From JBALVO01 sp036961445 (GTDB taxonomy: Bacteria; Pseudomonadota; Gammaproteobacteria; Pseudomonadales; Halieaceae): 64,000 bases of DNA. Shown piece after piece: positions 8,816 through 17,588 of this stretch. The stretch covers positions 1 through 64,000 of the forward strand of contig JBALVO010000002.1 of NCBI GenBank assembly GCA_036961445.1, in the 5' to 3' direction. A program made the translations under genes and the position numbers. Each line of letters opens with the position of its first letter. The stretch's first letter is position 1. The notes under the pieces are model-generated. The model did not search any database and had not been told where the DNA came from. It was given only the letters and a program-made list of their open reading frames with translations.

Positions 8816-9876
8816 ATGCGTTGGAAAGATGGTAGGCGCAGTGACAATATTCAGGACCGGCGAGGGGATGGCCCTGCCCATAGCGCAGCTGGGGCAGCGC
8901 CGCTCTTGTTGCGCTTCCTGCCCGCTTTAGTGCGCACCAAAGTTGGCAGGATCGTACTCATTGTCGCTGTGGTGGTTGTATTCGGGGGCCGGTTGCTGGG
9001 TGTTGATGTGCTGTCATTATTTCTGGGCGGAGCAGGCGCTGGAATAAATCCACCCGCGAAAGAGTTTACAGAGCGCGAACAACAACTCGCTGATTTCGTT
9101 GCGGTAGTACTGGCTGATACCGAAGATACCTGGAATGAGCTCTTACAGCGACAGGATATGGCCTATCAAGAGCCCACCCTGGTACTGTTCTCAGGCCGCG
9201 TTAACTCGGCCTGTGGTTCCGCGACTGCTGCTGTTGGTCCATTTTATTGCCCTGGTGATCAACAGGTATATATCGACCTGTCATTTTTTCATGATCTAAG
9301 CGCTCGTTATGGCGCACCTGGGGACTTTGCCCAGGCCTATGTCATTGCACATGAGGTAGGGCACCACGTACAAACATTGTTGGGAATTAGCCAGAAGGTG
9401 CAAGCGGCTGGGCGGGGCAAGAGTGCCACTCAGGTTAATGCTCTGTCAGTGCGGCAGGAGTTGCAGGCAGACTGTTTCGCCGGTTTGTGGGCACACGCTG
9501 CTAATGTAGAGCGGCAGTTGCTGGATTCCGGAGATCTGGAGGAGGCGCTGCAAGCAGCTACCGCGATTGGTGATGATCGACTGCAGCGAGAGGCGGGAGG
9601 CGAGGTAGTGCCAGATAGTTTTACGCATGGTTCGTCAACGCAGCGTGTAAGGTGGTTTAGCGCAGGCTTCAAGTCCGGCAAAATTGCCTCCTGCGATACA
9701 TTNNNNNNNNNNNNNNNNNNNNNNNNNNNNNNNNNNNNNNNNNNNNNNNNNNNNNNNNNNNNNNNNNNNNNNNNNNNNNNNNNNNNNNNNNNNNNNNNNN
9801 NNTAAGGTGGTTTAGCGCAGGCTTCAAGTCCGGCAAAATTGCCTCCTGCGATACATTCTCCAGCGATAGCCTTTGA
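8816..9876 (+). CDS. ypfJ: Neutral zinc metallopeptidase (YpfJ family), interrupted only by a scaffold gap
   Basis: Membrane-anchored zinc metallopeptidase. One membrane helix at residues ~40-63 (VGRIVLIVAVVVVFGG), then a periplasmic domain with HEVGHHVQ at 179-186 (zinc ligands His179, His183, catalytic Glu180) and the conserved RQELQADCFAGLWAH further on. The 100-N run at 9703-9802 breaks the reading frame, but the 55 bp before it are repeated exactly after it. Merging them removes 155 bp and gives 301 codons ending SCDTFSSDSL then TGA at 9874-9876, the normal family length. So the gene is intact in the organism. AGGAAA precedes the ATG. Substrate unknown. Confidence 0.9.
9648..9857. repeat. 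55-bp identical copies flanking a 100-N gap (assembly artefact)
   Basis: Positions 9648-9702 and 9803-9857 are identical (55 bp) and flank the N run 9703-9802. Collapsing them restores the open frame of the metallopeptidase. The length points to a de Bruijn k-mer overlap of 55 between two contigs that the scaffolder failed to merge. Confidence 0.95.
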
Positions 9877-9938
9877 GACCATGGTGCCTTGCAGTGCAGA
9901 ATAATCTATAGGTCGGGTGTGCCTTGTTGTTCTGCCGC

Positions 9939-10709
9939 CTAATTAATAATCATTACCTGCCCGCCGGAATTATCCAGGGCAGCCTCCAGCACATGCGCGG
10001 GAATGCCTTGCAGGCAATCTCCGCTCAGCAACAGTAAATCGTATGGGGACTGTCGTATCAGCGCCGTTACACTTGCTGCGTCGCAATGAAAGTTGCGCTG
10101 TAGACGGACCTGGTGGCCAGGGCGGTAAAGATTGTGCAGCTGCTCGGGCAGTGGTGGCAAATTTGACAATACATAAATGTCACCAACCAGGCCTGCGTTC
10201 AGTAGAGTTGCAGCGGTATTGACTAATTTTTCGTGTGGTTGCCCTTCTGGCAGTACTACTCCCAGGCGTTTAATAATACCCGCTCTGTTGCTCAGGCCCC
10301 GGGTTGCTGCATGCCAGTACTGACGCGCGGGTAAAAATATGTCCAGATCACCATCGCGCTGCGCAGCGGAGTGCCAGCGTGAGCCGCTGGCGTTTTCAAA
10401 ACTGAGCTCTACCTCACTGCGCTGTGCCAGCTCATTCAGTAATTGGCGGGCATCAGTGCTGACCAGACTGTGACGTTGCGCCAGATGATCGCGCAGTAAG
10501 CTACGCTCCTGGCCGCCACTGAGTGTTATCTCGGTGGTGAAGGGGAGGTCGGCAACCTGTTGCAGGCGGGTATCTTCCAAAAGAAGACCAAGCAGCCCCT
10601 GATCCAGTTGCCGGGCTATGCGTACCAGCGTTTCCAGCGTGCCGCGATTTATACCATACAGGTCGATAGGCACCAGAATACGGCGCGGCGCTATGGACTT
10701 ACTGGTCAT
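9939..10709 (-). CDS. Universal-stress-like hypothetical protein coupled to the Lon-like protease
   Basis: 256-residue protein. The start is set at 10709 (MTSKSIAPRRILVPIDLYG), which overlaps the end of the upstream Lon-like gene by 11 nt; longer starts would lie deep inside that gene. Residues ~9-110 begin with RRILVPIDL and run like a Usp fold; the second half (RLGVVLPEGQ ... LLLLSGDCLQ ... GQVMIIN) also has alternating strands, so it may be a degenerate tandem Usp protein. No signal peptide or membrane helix. The overlap suggests translational coupling and a shared job with the protease, perhaps as adaptor or regulator; that is inference. Confidence 0.75.
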   Translation of the reverse strand: MTSKSIAPRRILVPIDLYGINRGTLETLVRIARQLDQGLLGLLLEDTRLQQVADLPFTTEITLSGGQERSLLRDHLAQRHSLVSTDARQLLNELAQRSEVELSFENASGSRWHSAAQRDGDLDIFLPARQYWHAATRGLSNRAGIIKRLGVVLPEGQPHEKLVNTAATLLNAGLVGDIYVLSNLPPLPEQLHNLYRPGHQVRLQRNFHCDAASVTALIRQSPYDLLLLSGDCLQGIPAHVLEAALDNSGGQVMIIN

Positions 10710-13107
10710 CCTTTTTTCTCCCGCGATCCCCGAAATCTTCCGCAATTTTGTGCAAGTCGGCCACCCGCGAGAGTATGCATTGGTCGATAGATGCGGCGCT
10801 AAATCCTGTGAGAATTTCCAGTGCCTGATCAATACTATTGGCACAATAAATATGAAACTGACCTGCGGCCACCGCATCCAGAACGTCCTGCCGCAGCATC
10901 AAGTGCACTTCATTGGATTGGGGGATAACCACGCCATGACTGCCACTGAGACCTCTGCTGTTGCAGATGTCAAAGAACCCCTCAATTTTTTCGTTGACCC
11001 CGCCTATGGCCTGTACCTGGCCGTGTTGATTCAAGGAACCGGTTACCGCAAGGTCCTGCCTTACCGGTATGGCGCCAATCGCAGATATCAACGCAACCAG
11101 TTCCGCTACAGAAGCACTGTCACCCTCGATGCCACCGTAGGATTGTTCGAATACCAGGGTGGCAGCAAGTGGCAGGGGCTGGTCACGCGCATAGCGATTG
11201 GCCAGCAGGGCGCTGATAATCATCACCGCTTTGGAATGTATCTTTCCGCCCAGGTCCACCTCCCGCTCGATATCCAGTACTTTGCCTGGGCCGAGGCGGG
11301 CAGTGGCAGTAATACGTGATGGTTTGCCAAAGGCATAGTCACCCAGCAGGTATACGGCGAGGCCGTTTACTTGCCCCACCTTGCTACCGGTCGTATCGAC
11401 CAGCATGATGTCTCGCAGAATACCTTCGTGGGACTTTTCCCGAAATTGATCGAGCCGATGTATCGCCGCTGCTGCCGCATTACTTACATGCTCGGCAGTA
11501 ATCAGGTCAGCGCCGTGCTGGCGTGCTCTGAAGTCGCTCTCAGTAAGGAGGTTGCGTAAGCGCCCTTGATGCAGGCTGAGCTTTTCACTGTCCTCCATGC
11601 GTCTGGCGGCGTACTCAATGACTTTGGCCATGCCATTGCGATCCAGTGGCAGTAGGTGATCTCTATCGAGGAGAGTTTTGACCATGCGTGCGAACATGGC
11701 TGTGCTAGTGGGCGAGCGTGCAACATCCTCGGACATATCGGCTGCAACCTTGAACAGAGTAGAAAATTCAGCATCGTACTGTTGCAGTATGTAGTAAATG
11801 TAGCGATCACCAGTCAGTACCACCTTTACATTGAGAGGTATGGACTGGGGCTGCAATTGTACGGTACTAACGAAACTGAAAATCTGTTCCAGCGACTGAA
11901 TGCGGATTTCCTGTGACCTGAGAGCGCGCTTGAGAGCCATCCAGGCATAGGGGCTGGTGAGTATCTTGTCGGCCTCCAGCACCAGGTATCCCCCGTTAGC
12001 ACGGTGCAGGGCGCCGGGCTTGATCAGGGTAAAGTCAGTTACCAGGTTGCCCATCTGCGCGACGTGCTCCACCCGTCCTATCAGGTTGGCAAAGCTAGGG
12101 TTGTCCTCGTGCACAATAGGAGCGGCGGGCAAGTCCTGGTTGTCCACCAGCACATTGACGCTGTATTGAGGAAACTCCCTTACCCGCTCTTTAAGGTTGT
12201 CCGGTATGGCCGAATCTTGCGGTACCTGTGTAAATGCCTCGGCCTCTTCCATCACGCTGCTGTGTACCGCATCCAGATAGGTCAGAACCTCAGTGTACTT
12301 TTTATACCTCGCCTTAAGCTCCTTCATTACCGGTTCTATAGCCAACAGGCTGAATTCCTTGTTCAGCTCCTTGAACAGGTCACGGCTTTCCTTTTTCCAG
12401 CTCGGTAGCTGTCGTATTATCCCCTTGAGTTCTTCCTTGAGCTCCTCGATAAGCTTCATTGAGGCCGATTTTTCTTCTTCTGGCCGTGTTTCGAATTCCT
12501 GGGGCTTGGCAACTTCGCCATCCTTCATCGGTGCCAGCGTGTAGCCACTGGGGGTTTGTATCATGGCGATCTGCTGTTTTGTGGCCTTCTCCGCCAGTGC
12601 CCCAAATGCTTCCTGTTCCCGGGTCTGGTATTTCTCGGCCAGTTCCTGCACCCGCGCCTGATACTCATCGCTCTGGAACGTAGCTGGCATAACTCCCAGT
12701 AGTTCTTCTACCATATGGACCATATCGTCGCGCAATTGGCGAGCTATTCCCTTGGGCAGTCGAAGCGCTTTGGGTTTGTCTGGCGCATCAAAATTATTGA
12801 CATAGCACCAGTCAGATATTTCGCCCTGGGGCGTGGCTGTTTTGGTGTCCAATAATTTTGCCAGTAGCTCGCGCTTGCCTACACCCGTACTACCCAGTAA
12901 AAATATATTGTAGCCGTCGTAGGGGATCTTTAACCCGAACTCAAGTGCATCTACGGCTCTGTCCTGACCCAGGTGTTCACCCAGGGGTTGTAGTTCTTCA
13001 GTACTGGCAAATGCCAACTCCCCAGGATCACAGTGGCGATAGAGACTTGCCACAGGAAGTGAGCTATGGACGGGTGATTTTTTGAGTTTTGTGGTCTTTT
13101 TTGGCAT
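10699..13107 (-). CDS. Lon-like ATP-dependent protease (AAA_32 + Lon proteolytic domain)
   Basis: Cytoplasmic AAA+ protease of the LonB/LonC-like group. Residues ~60-560 are an AAA_32-type ATPase with a coiled-coil insertion (KLIEELKEELKGIIRQL, MKELKARYKKYTE). The Walker A reads LLGSTGVGKRE, with Arg where Ser/Thr is expected. The C-terminal S16 domain has Ser664 in EGDSASVAEL and Lys707 in GGVNEKIEG, 43 residues apart exactly as in E. coli Lon (679/722), so the peptidase dyad is complete. The ATG at 13107 follows AGGAG 11 nt upstream; an ATG at 13146 lacks a site. 802 aa. Likely degrades damaged or regulatory proteins; it forms an operon with the overlapping downstream gene. Confidence 0.93.
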   Translation of the reverse strand: MPKKTTKLKKSPVHSSLPVASLYRHCDPGELAFASTEELQPLGEHLGQDRAVDALEFGLKIPYDGYNIFLLGSTGVGKRELLAKLLDTKTATPQGEISDWCYVNNFDAPDKPKALRLPKGIARQLRDDMVHMVEELLGVMPATFQSDEYQARVQELAEKYQTREQEAFGALAEKATKQQIAMIQTPSGYTLAPMKDGEVAKPQEFETRPEEEKSASMKLIEELKEELKGIIRQLPSWKKESRDLFKELNKEFSLLAIEPVMKELKARYKKYTEVLTYLDAVHSSVMEEAEAFTQVPQDSAIPDNLKERVREFPQYSVNVLVDNQDLPAAPIVHEDNPSFANLIGRVEHVAQMGNLVTDFTLIKPGALHRANGGYLVLEADKILTSPYAWMALKRALRSQEIRIQSLEQIFSFVSTVQLQPQSIPLNVKVVLTGDRYIYYILQQYDAEFSTLFKVAADMSEDVARSPTSTAMFARMVKTLLDRDHLLPLDRNGMAKVIEYAARRMEDSEKLSLHQGRLRNLLTESDFRARQHGADLITAEHVSNAAAAAIHRLDQFREKSHEGILRDIMLVDTTGSKVGQVNGLAVYLLGDYAFGKPSRITATARLGPGKVLDIEREVDLGGKIHSKAVMIISALLANRYARDQPLPLAATLVFEQSYGGIEGDSASVAELVALISAIGAIPVRQDLAVTGSLNQHGQVQAIGGVNEKIEGFFDICNSRGLSGSHGVVIPQSNEVHLMLRQDVLDAVAAGQFHIYCANSIDQALEILTGFSAASIDQCILSRVADLHKIAEDFGDRGRKKDDQ

Positions 13108-13324
13108 TTCGCCCAGTTCTCCTAATGACACAAGCAGGCCAAGCATAGACTATCTGAAAATAGATTTTCTTATGCCAGATCATGCAAATGTCGTTATATT
13201 TTGCGCTCGAAAGTCCTGCTTAGCGCATATCGTGGCTCGTCATGATTATCGCTGATGTGGGCAGTCGCGGCCGTCTCTGGCATCGACGGGAATCCAACCA
13301 GTAAGAGAGCAGTCCTATCAGGAG

Positions 13325-13606
13325 TTACTCCGGATCGGGCCTTACTATTACGGTATCAGTAATGGGTATGATTTCTGATATTGGCAGGTCCGCAGCTGCG
13401 GCATGTTTGCGTATCGCTTCGGCAGAACTGGCCTGATAGATGCACACCGTGCCCACGGCGCCGCTTTCCTCGCCCAGTACATACGACCTGATCCAGCGAA
13501 TATCTTCCGGCGTTGCATCCCCGGCAACAGTAGACCTGGCTGCAGCCTGCTCCAGTGTTGGACCATCGGTGAAGCCGTCGCGGCGTAATATGGCGTATAG
13601 GTTCAT
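13325..13606 (-). CDS. DUF4242 (nickel-binding-protein-like) small protein
   Basis: 93-residue ferredoxin-like fold protein of the DUF4242 family, related to the nickel-responsive SCO4226 of Streptomyces. The sequence starts MNLYAILRRDGF, has RWIRSYVLGEESGAVGTVC and closes ISEIIPITDTVIVRPDPE. Start chosen at 13606 because GAGGG lies 7 nt upstream; an open frame extends further but without a site. No metal-binding histidine cluster is obvious, so metal binding is not claimed. The gene is single, divergent from the formyltransferase-like gene. Confidence 0.8.
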   Translation of the reverse strand: MNLYAILRRDGFTDGPTLEQAAARSTVAGDATPEDIRWIRSYVLGEESGAVGTVCIYQASSAEAIRKHAAAADLPISEIIPITDTVIVRPDPE

Positions 13607-13790
13607 TTGCAAGCCCTCGTCTATATCCGTATGGGAAATTAATTGTAGGTGATAAATAGGAAATTCGCCCATATATCTGTAGGGTGAGAAGGGGAATTAT
13701 TGTGATCTTGGATACTACTATAGAATTTTTTAATCTCTTTTTTTGGCAGCCAGCCATCAATGCTGTGATGTCCAATCTGAGGTCAGCTGA

Positions 13791-14591
13791 ATGAAGATAA
13801 TTATCCTTGCCAATAGAGATATTGCCAGTAATCTGGCACTTAATTTTCTATTGCCGCGGATTTCCGCACACGATATTTATGTCTACCTATCCTCTAGCGT
13901 TGGCGGTCACAATAAGCGACCGCGGGATCTGGGTAACCTACGTTTTTTTGAGCAGCAACTGTTCAATGACTTACTTTTTCCATTACTGGCCAAGTCGGGA
14001 TTATCGGTAGATCAGCAGCCACTAGGCTTTGGCGGATTGGGTAAGCTCATCGGGCGGCAGTTTCTTGCAGAGAACGCGATCAATAGCCCGGATGCTATCC
14101 ATCGAATTAAAACTATCGATCCGGACTTAATCGTGTCTATCCGCTACGGTGGAATTCTGCGTGAAGAACTGATCAGTATTCCAAAATTCGGCGTGATTAA
14201 TCTTCACTCGGGGAAGTTGCCGCAATACCGGGGAGTTATGGCTTCTTTCTGGGCGATGTTAAATGGCGACAGTGATCTTGGTACCACCCTGCACTTCATA
14301 GCTGATAGTACCATCGATACGGGCGCTGTCATCAGTCGCACAGCAGCGCCCGTAGCTAGCGATAAATCCTATTTGTGGAATGTGTTGAGCCTCTATCCTG
14401 CCGGTTGCGGCCTTATTATCCAGGCGATCAACGCGTTTGAAGCAGGTGAGGAAGTTGTCACTGAACCTCCATCTGAGGGTGGACAGTACTTTTCTTTCCC
14501 CACTGATCGGGAGCTGAAATTATTCAAGTCCAGAGGATACCAACTCTATGACACGGATGAAGTTCTGGAAATAGCAAAAAGCTATCTGTAG
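13791..14591 (+). CDS. Formyltransferase-domain protein
   Basis: 266-residue enzyme with a formyl-transferase N-type catalytic core (as in Fmt, PurN and sugar N-formyltransferases). The core GVINLHSGKLPQYRG carries the Asn and His of the active site, and TLHFIADSTIDTGAVIS carries the later Asp. The first 80 residues (KIIILANRDIASNLALNFLL) replace the usual Rossmann start and are unusual. It lacks the C-terminal tRNA-binding domain of Fmt, so it likely uses 10-formyl-tetrahydrofolate on a small amine such as an amino-sugar; no sugar genes are nearby, so the acceptor is unknown. GAGG stands 9 nt before the ATG. Confidence 0.82.
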   Translation: MKIIILANRDIASNLALNFLLPRISAHDIYVYLSSSVGGHNKRPRDLGNLRFFEQQLFNDLLFPLLAKSGLSVDQQPLGFGGLGKLIGRQFLAENAINSPDAIHRIKTIDPDLIVSIRYGGILREELISIPKFGVINLHSGKLPQYRGVMASFWAMLNGDSDLGTTLHFIADSTIDTGAVISRTAAPVASDKSYLWNVLSLYPAGCGLIIQAINAFEAGEEVVTEPPSEGGQYFSFPTDRELKLFKSRGYQLYDTDEVLEIAKSYL

Positions 14592-14660
14592 AGACAGCTG
14601 AATGGGTTCGATATAGCATTGCTCGGTATCAATTGCCAATTATCTAAGGATAAGTGAAGT

Positions 14661-14933
14661 ATGGATTGGAAGATTTTTTTGATGATATTCTCTGCAGTTT
14701 TTGTCGCTGAACTCGGTGATAAAACCCAGCTGGCCACCATGTTATTTGCGGCTGACAAAGAAGTTAGTAAATTGACAGTCTTCCTGGCGGCCTCTGCTGC
14801 TCTGATAGTGGCGTCTGCTATTGGCGTTTTGGCGGGTAGTTTATTGTCCGAGTATATTAACGAAAAATACCTGCACTACCTGGCGGGAATAGGCTTTCTA
14901 GCGATAGGTGCATTTACTTTATACAATGCCTGA
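14661..14933 (+). CDS. Half-size TMEM165/GDT1 (UPF0016) cation exchanger
   Basis: 90-residue membrane protein with three helices and one copy of the family motif ELGDKTQLAT (residues ~17-26), which binds Ca2+/Mn2+ in the GDT1 family. Typical bacterial members such as MneA/Mnx have two such halves in one chain; here only one half is present, so it would need to form a homodimer or pair with another subunit. TAAGGA precedes the ATG by 10 nt. It follows the formyltransferase gene after 69 bp with no visible terminator. Likely role: Mn2+ (or Ca2+) efflux across the inner membrane, by family. Confidence 0.88.
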   Translation: MDWKIFLMIFSAVFVAELGDKTQLATMLFAADKEVSKLTVFLAASAALIVASAIGVLAGSLLSEYINEKYLHYLAGIGFLAIGAFTLYNA

Positions 14934-15165
14934 AACCAGGAAAGACAGTGGTTTAGAGGTTATTCATATTCACCGACTTGGTAATTTGTGCCCGGTTATT
15001 ACTTTTGATTCATATCATGGCGCTTGAGCTAAACTTGCGCTATATAACGTATGTGAGCTTTAGAGTTCCGGTGGCGTCCTATCGACATTGTTCAGTAGGG
15101 GGCCGGTGGGCTGGCTTGTGCAATCCGGCAGTGCTTGCGGCAGAGGTCGCTTAGGAGGTAGCCCG

Positions 15166-16863
15166 ATGTTTTTCCGCGCAATTTCGATGGCAGTATTGTT
15201 GTTAGTCGCTGGTTGCAAGATTCAGATCTCGGTACCGGAAGGGGGACATGTGGCGACTCAATCTGGTAAGTACGAATGCTTCGCCGGTGAAGTCTGTATG
15301 ATCGAAGTGACCGACCTGCTGTTTGATGAGACGTTTATTGGCGTGCCTGATGCTGGCTATTCGTTCCGTTGGCGACAATTCCCCCGGGGCTTGTGTGGTG
15401 GCAGTCAGAATGATTGCCACTTGTTTACCTCAGGCTTTGAGGGTAATGACGGATTGTTGGCATTGTTGGCATCAGACCAGGTGTTCTTCCTCGAGCCAAA
15501 GTTCTGGACAACGGATCAGCCCGAGGTGGGTGGTGTAGGTTCTGGCACGATAACGGGCTTTGGCAGTGTCATTATAAACGCTACGACGACGCTTTCTCTG
15601 GATGACAATACTATAATTAAAATTGATGACAATGGTGTAGATGAATCACAACTAAAGCGTGGAATGGTCGTGCAATTCCAGGCCGGAGATGATGCAAATG
15701 CTGCATTAGGCAAAGGCTTGGCGGTTTCAATTGCGGCAGACAATCTGGTAAAAGGACCAATTACATTACTCGATCCTGTCAAGGTTCTCGGACAGACAGT
15801 CGTGATTACTGGAACTACGGTGCTTGATAATCTGCCAGGTGGGCAATTTTCTAACCTCAAGGTTAATGACATCGTTGAAGTGGCAGGCCACCGCGGGGTA
15901 AACGCGGAGATTCTTGCCACGCGCTTAGAGTTCAAGACGAACGGCATTCCGGAATGGAAAATTACCGGACCGGTATCAGGCTCGGTAATTGGCTCCCATT
16001 TTTTTATCAGTGACCAGAAAATATTGGTTAATGGGCTGACTGCGCAGGATTGTGCCGGTGGTATACCAAAAGGCGATCGGGTAGAGGTTAAGGCGAACCA
16101 GGACAGTTTGTATACCCCTGGATCAGTGCTTTCAACCGCTACGAGTATTGAATGCCAGTCCCCGGGCATCAGCACACCGGACAATCCCATTAGTTTCAAG
16201 CTGCCCGCAGAGGTAGAAGGCGTTATCAGTACTATCACGTCGCCGCAGAGCTTTGTCATCGACGGTCAGGTTGTGCAATTGCTGGCAAGTACAGAGTTCC
16301 GTGGAGGGAATCAGGATGACCTTGTTGTCGGGGTGAGATTGGAGGTCGAAGGCACCCTGAATACAGAATCAAGTGAACTTTTGGCCCGGGAAATAAAATT
16401 CAAGGAGAGCCGGGTAAGGATTGAGGCCCCCTGGCAGGCACCCTTGGCAGCCGCAGCTGGTGATAGCTTTAGACTGCTGGGTATCACAGTGTTCGAAACC
16501 CCGGTCACCGATGATGAAGATGGTGTCTTTGACAGCAGTGAAGACGCTCAGGTGGAGGTTCGTGGCTATGTGGACACTGCTGGAAATGTCATCGCAGAAG
16601 AGGTGCGCAACAGGGGCGAAAGCGATGCGAGTGATACCCGTCTTCGCGGGCCAGTAGCCAATATCCAGTCACCTACGTTTGAGATATTGGGGGTAGTCGT
16701 TGACACATCGACAGCCCGGGAGATCCGTGACGAGAACGATGTGTTAATTGGAAGCGCAGCGTTCTTTGGCCTGATTTCGCCAGGTAGTATTGTTTCTGTG
16801 CAAGATGGGGTCTACGACGGCGTCTCCAGGTTGGATCAGGGAAAAATAGAGGTTGAAGACTAG
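15166..16863 (+). CDS. Lipoprotein with DUF5666 repeats
   Basis: 565-residue predicted lipoprotein. The start at 15166 is fixed by AGGAGG (15153-15158) 7 nt upstream. The signal peptide MFFRAISMAVLLLVAGC ends in the lipobox VAGC with Cys17. After a Cys-rich N-terminal part (~30-110; FPRGLCGGSQNDCHLF) come four to six all-beta units of ~60-80 residues with the pattern G-[PV]-[IV]-x-[ST]-I-x-x-P-x-x-[FV]-x-[IV]-x-G, e.g. KGPITLLDPVKVLGQTVVI, EGVISTITSPQSFVIDGQ and RGPVANIQSPTFEILGVVV. This is the DUF5666 pattern. Several are followed by Asp-rich loops (DDEDGVFDSSED). Probably outer-membrane attached; function unknown. A large hairpin follows the stop codon. Confidence 0.85.
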   Translation: MFFRAISMAVLLLVAGCKIQISVPEGGHVATQSGKYECFAGEVCMIEVTDLLFDETFIGVPDAGYSFRWRQFPRGLCGGSQNDCHLFTSGFEGNDGLLALLASDQVFFLEPKFWTTDQPEVGGVGSGTITGFGSVIINATTTLSLDDNTIIKIDDNGVDESQLKRGMVVQFQAGDDANAALGKGLAVSIAADNLVKGPITLLDPVKVLGQTVVITGTTVLDNLPGGQFSNLKVNDIVEVAGHRGVNAEILATRLEFKTNGIPEWKITGPVSGSVIGSHFFISDQKILVNGLTAQDCAGGIPKGDRVEVKANQDSLYTPGSVLSTATSIECQSPGISTPDNPISFKLPAEVEGVISTITSPQSFVIDGQVVQLLASTEFRGGNQDDLVVGVRLEVEGTLNTESSELLAREIKFKESRVRIEAPWQAPLAAAAGDSFRLLGITVFETPVTDDEDGVFDSSEDAQVEVRGYVDTAGNVIAEEVRNRGESDASDTRLRGPVANIQSPTFEILGVVVDTSTAREIRDENDVLIGSAAFFGLISPGSIVSVQDGVYDGVSRLDQGKIEVED

Positions 16864-16910
16864 CATCCCTTGAACCTGTACTGCGCGGTTACTGGTCGAC
16901 GCGCGGTTGC

Positions 16911-16943
16911 CTGTGTTGATCGGTTAAGGCCGTTTCAACACAG
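16911..16943 (+). terminator. Long inverted repeat after the DUF5666 gene
   Basis: CTGTGTTGA (16911-16919) pairs perfectly with TCAACACAG (16935-16943); inside, CGG/CCG closes a TTAAGG loop. The following bases are T-rich (TTATTCTGC...TTTTATTT) but not a clean T run, so termination is likely but not certain. Confidence 0.5.
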
Positions 16944-17049
16944 TTATTCTGCAATCCTTTTATTTGATAAAAAAGCGAGCAGTGCGCTTTCATCGGCTAT
17001 ATGATTAGGCCCGAGCAAGTTTGTCATTGTATCTATCAGGTGAATTTAT

Positions 17050-17460
17050 ATGGATTACGATTCAGCAGTTCATAGCTTGCAGTGCCCCAAGTGTCGTCAT
17101 GGTATGAAAGAGGTTACTCATGAAGGTATCATCATCGATCGTTGCACCCACTGTGAGGGTTTGTGGTTTGACGACAACGAGTTACAGGAACTAAAACGCA
17201 CACCCGGTAGTGAAATACTCGACACCGGTAATCCCTATGAAGGTCGTAAATACGACAACAGTGGTACCATCAACTGCCCGCGCTGTGACAGAACCATGGA
17301 AAATTCCTCAGACTGGAAACAAGTGCATATCTGGTATGAGGTGTGCAGGGATCATGGCATCTTCCTGGATGCCGGAGAGTTCGCTGACTATAAGAATGCA
17401 ACGCCCCTGGATTGGTTGCGTGATTTGCTTAAAGGGAGCCGCTCGGGAGCGTCTTTCTGA
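17050..17460 (+). CDS. Zinc-finger protein with two zf-TFIIB-like modules
   Basis: 136-residue soluble protein of the COG3809/zf-TFIIB type. Module 1 has CPKC at residues ~12-15 and CTHCEGLWFDDNEL at ~32-45; module 2 has CPRC near 76 and VCRDHGIFLDAGEF near 99, where the last pair is Cys-His rather than Cys-Cys. The spacing and the aromatic-acidic GLWFD / GIFLD motifs are diagnostic for the family. No membrane segment. Function in bacteria is unknown. A weak purine stretch (ATCAGGTG) precedes the ATG. Confidence 0.87.
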   Translation: MDYDSAVHSLQCPKCRHGMKEVTHEGIIIDRCTHCEGLWFDDNELQELKRTPGSEILDTGNPYEGRKYDNSGTINCPRCDRTMENSSDWKQVHIWYEVCRDHGIFLDAGEFADYKNATPLDWLRDLLKGSRSGASF

Positions 17461-17588
17461 ACTGCATTTTTTTGATCAAGCTGGGCTCAAAGCGGTCAGA
17501 GGGATTCATTGGTAAAGCCACAGCGCTATTATACAATTGCCGCATTCTTCGTTATGTACATTTCGCAGAAGAAATAGGAGTAAAAAAT

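Noticed and set aside
9703..9802. A true 55-bp direct repeat around the first N run (insertion-site duplication)
   Set aside because: Target-site duplications are much shorter; the same 55-bp length recurs at a second gap and collapse restores two independent genes, so an assembly overlap explains both.
15516..16259. 247-codon minus-strand open frame
   Set aside because: Antisense to the DUF5666 lipoprotein, whose start is fixed by AGGAGG and a lipobox.
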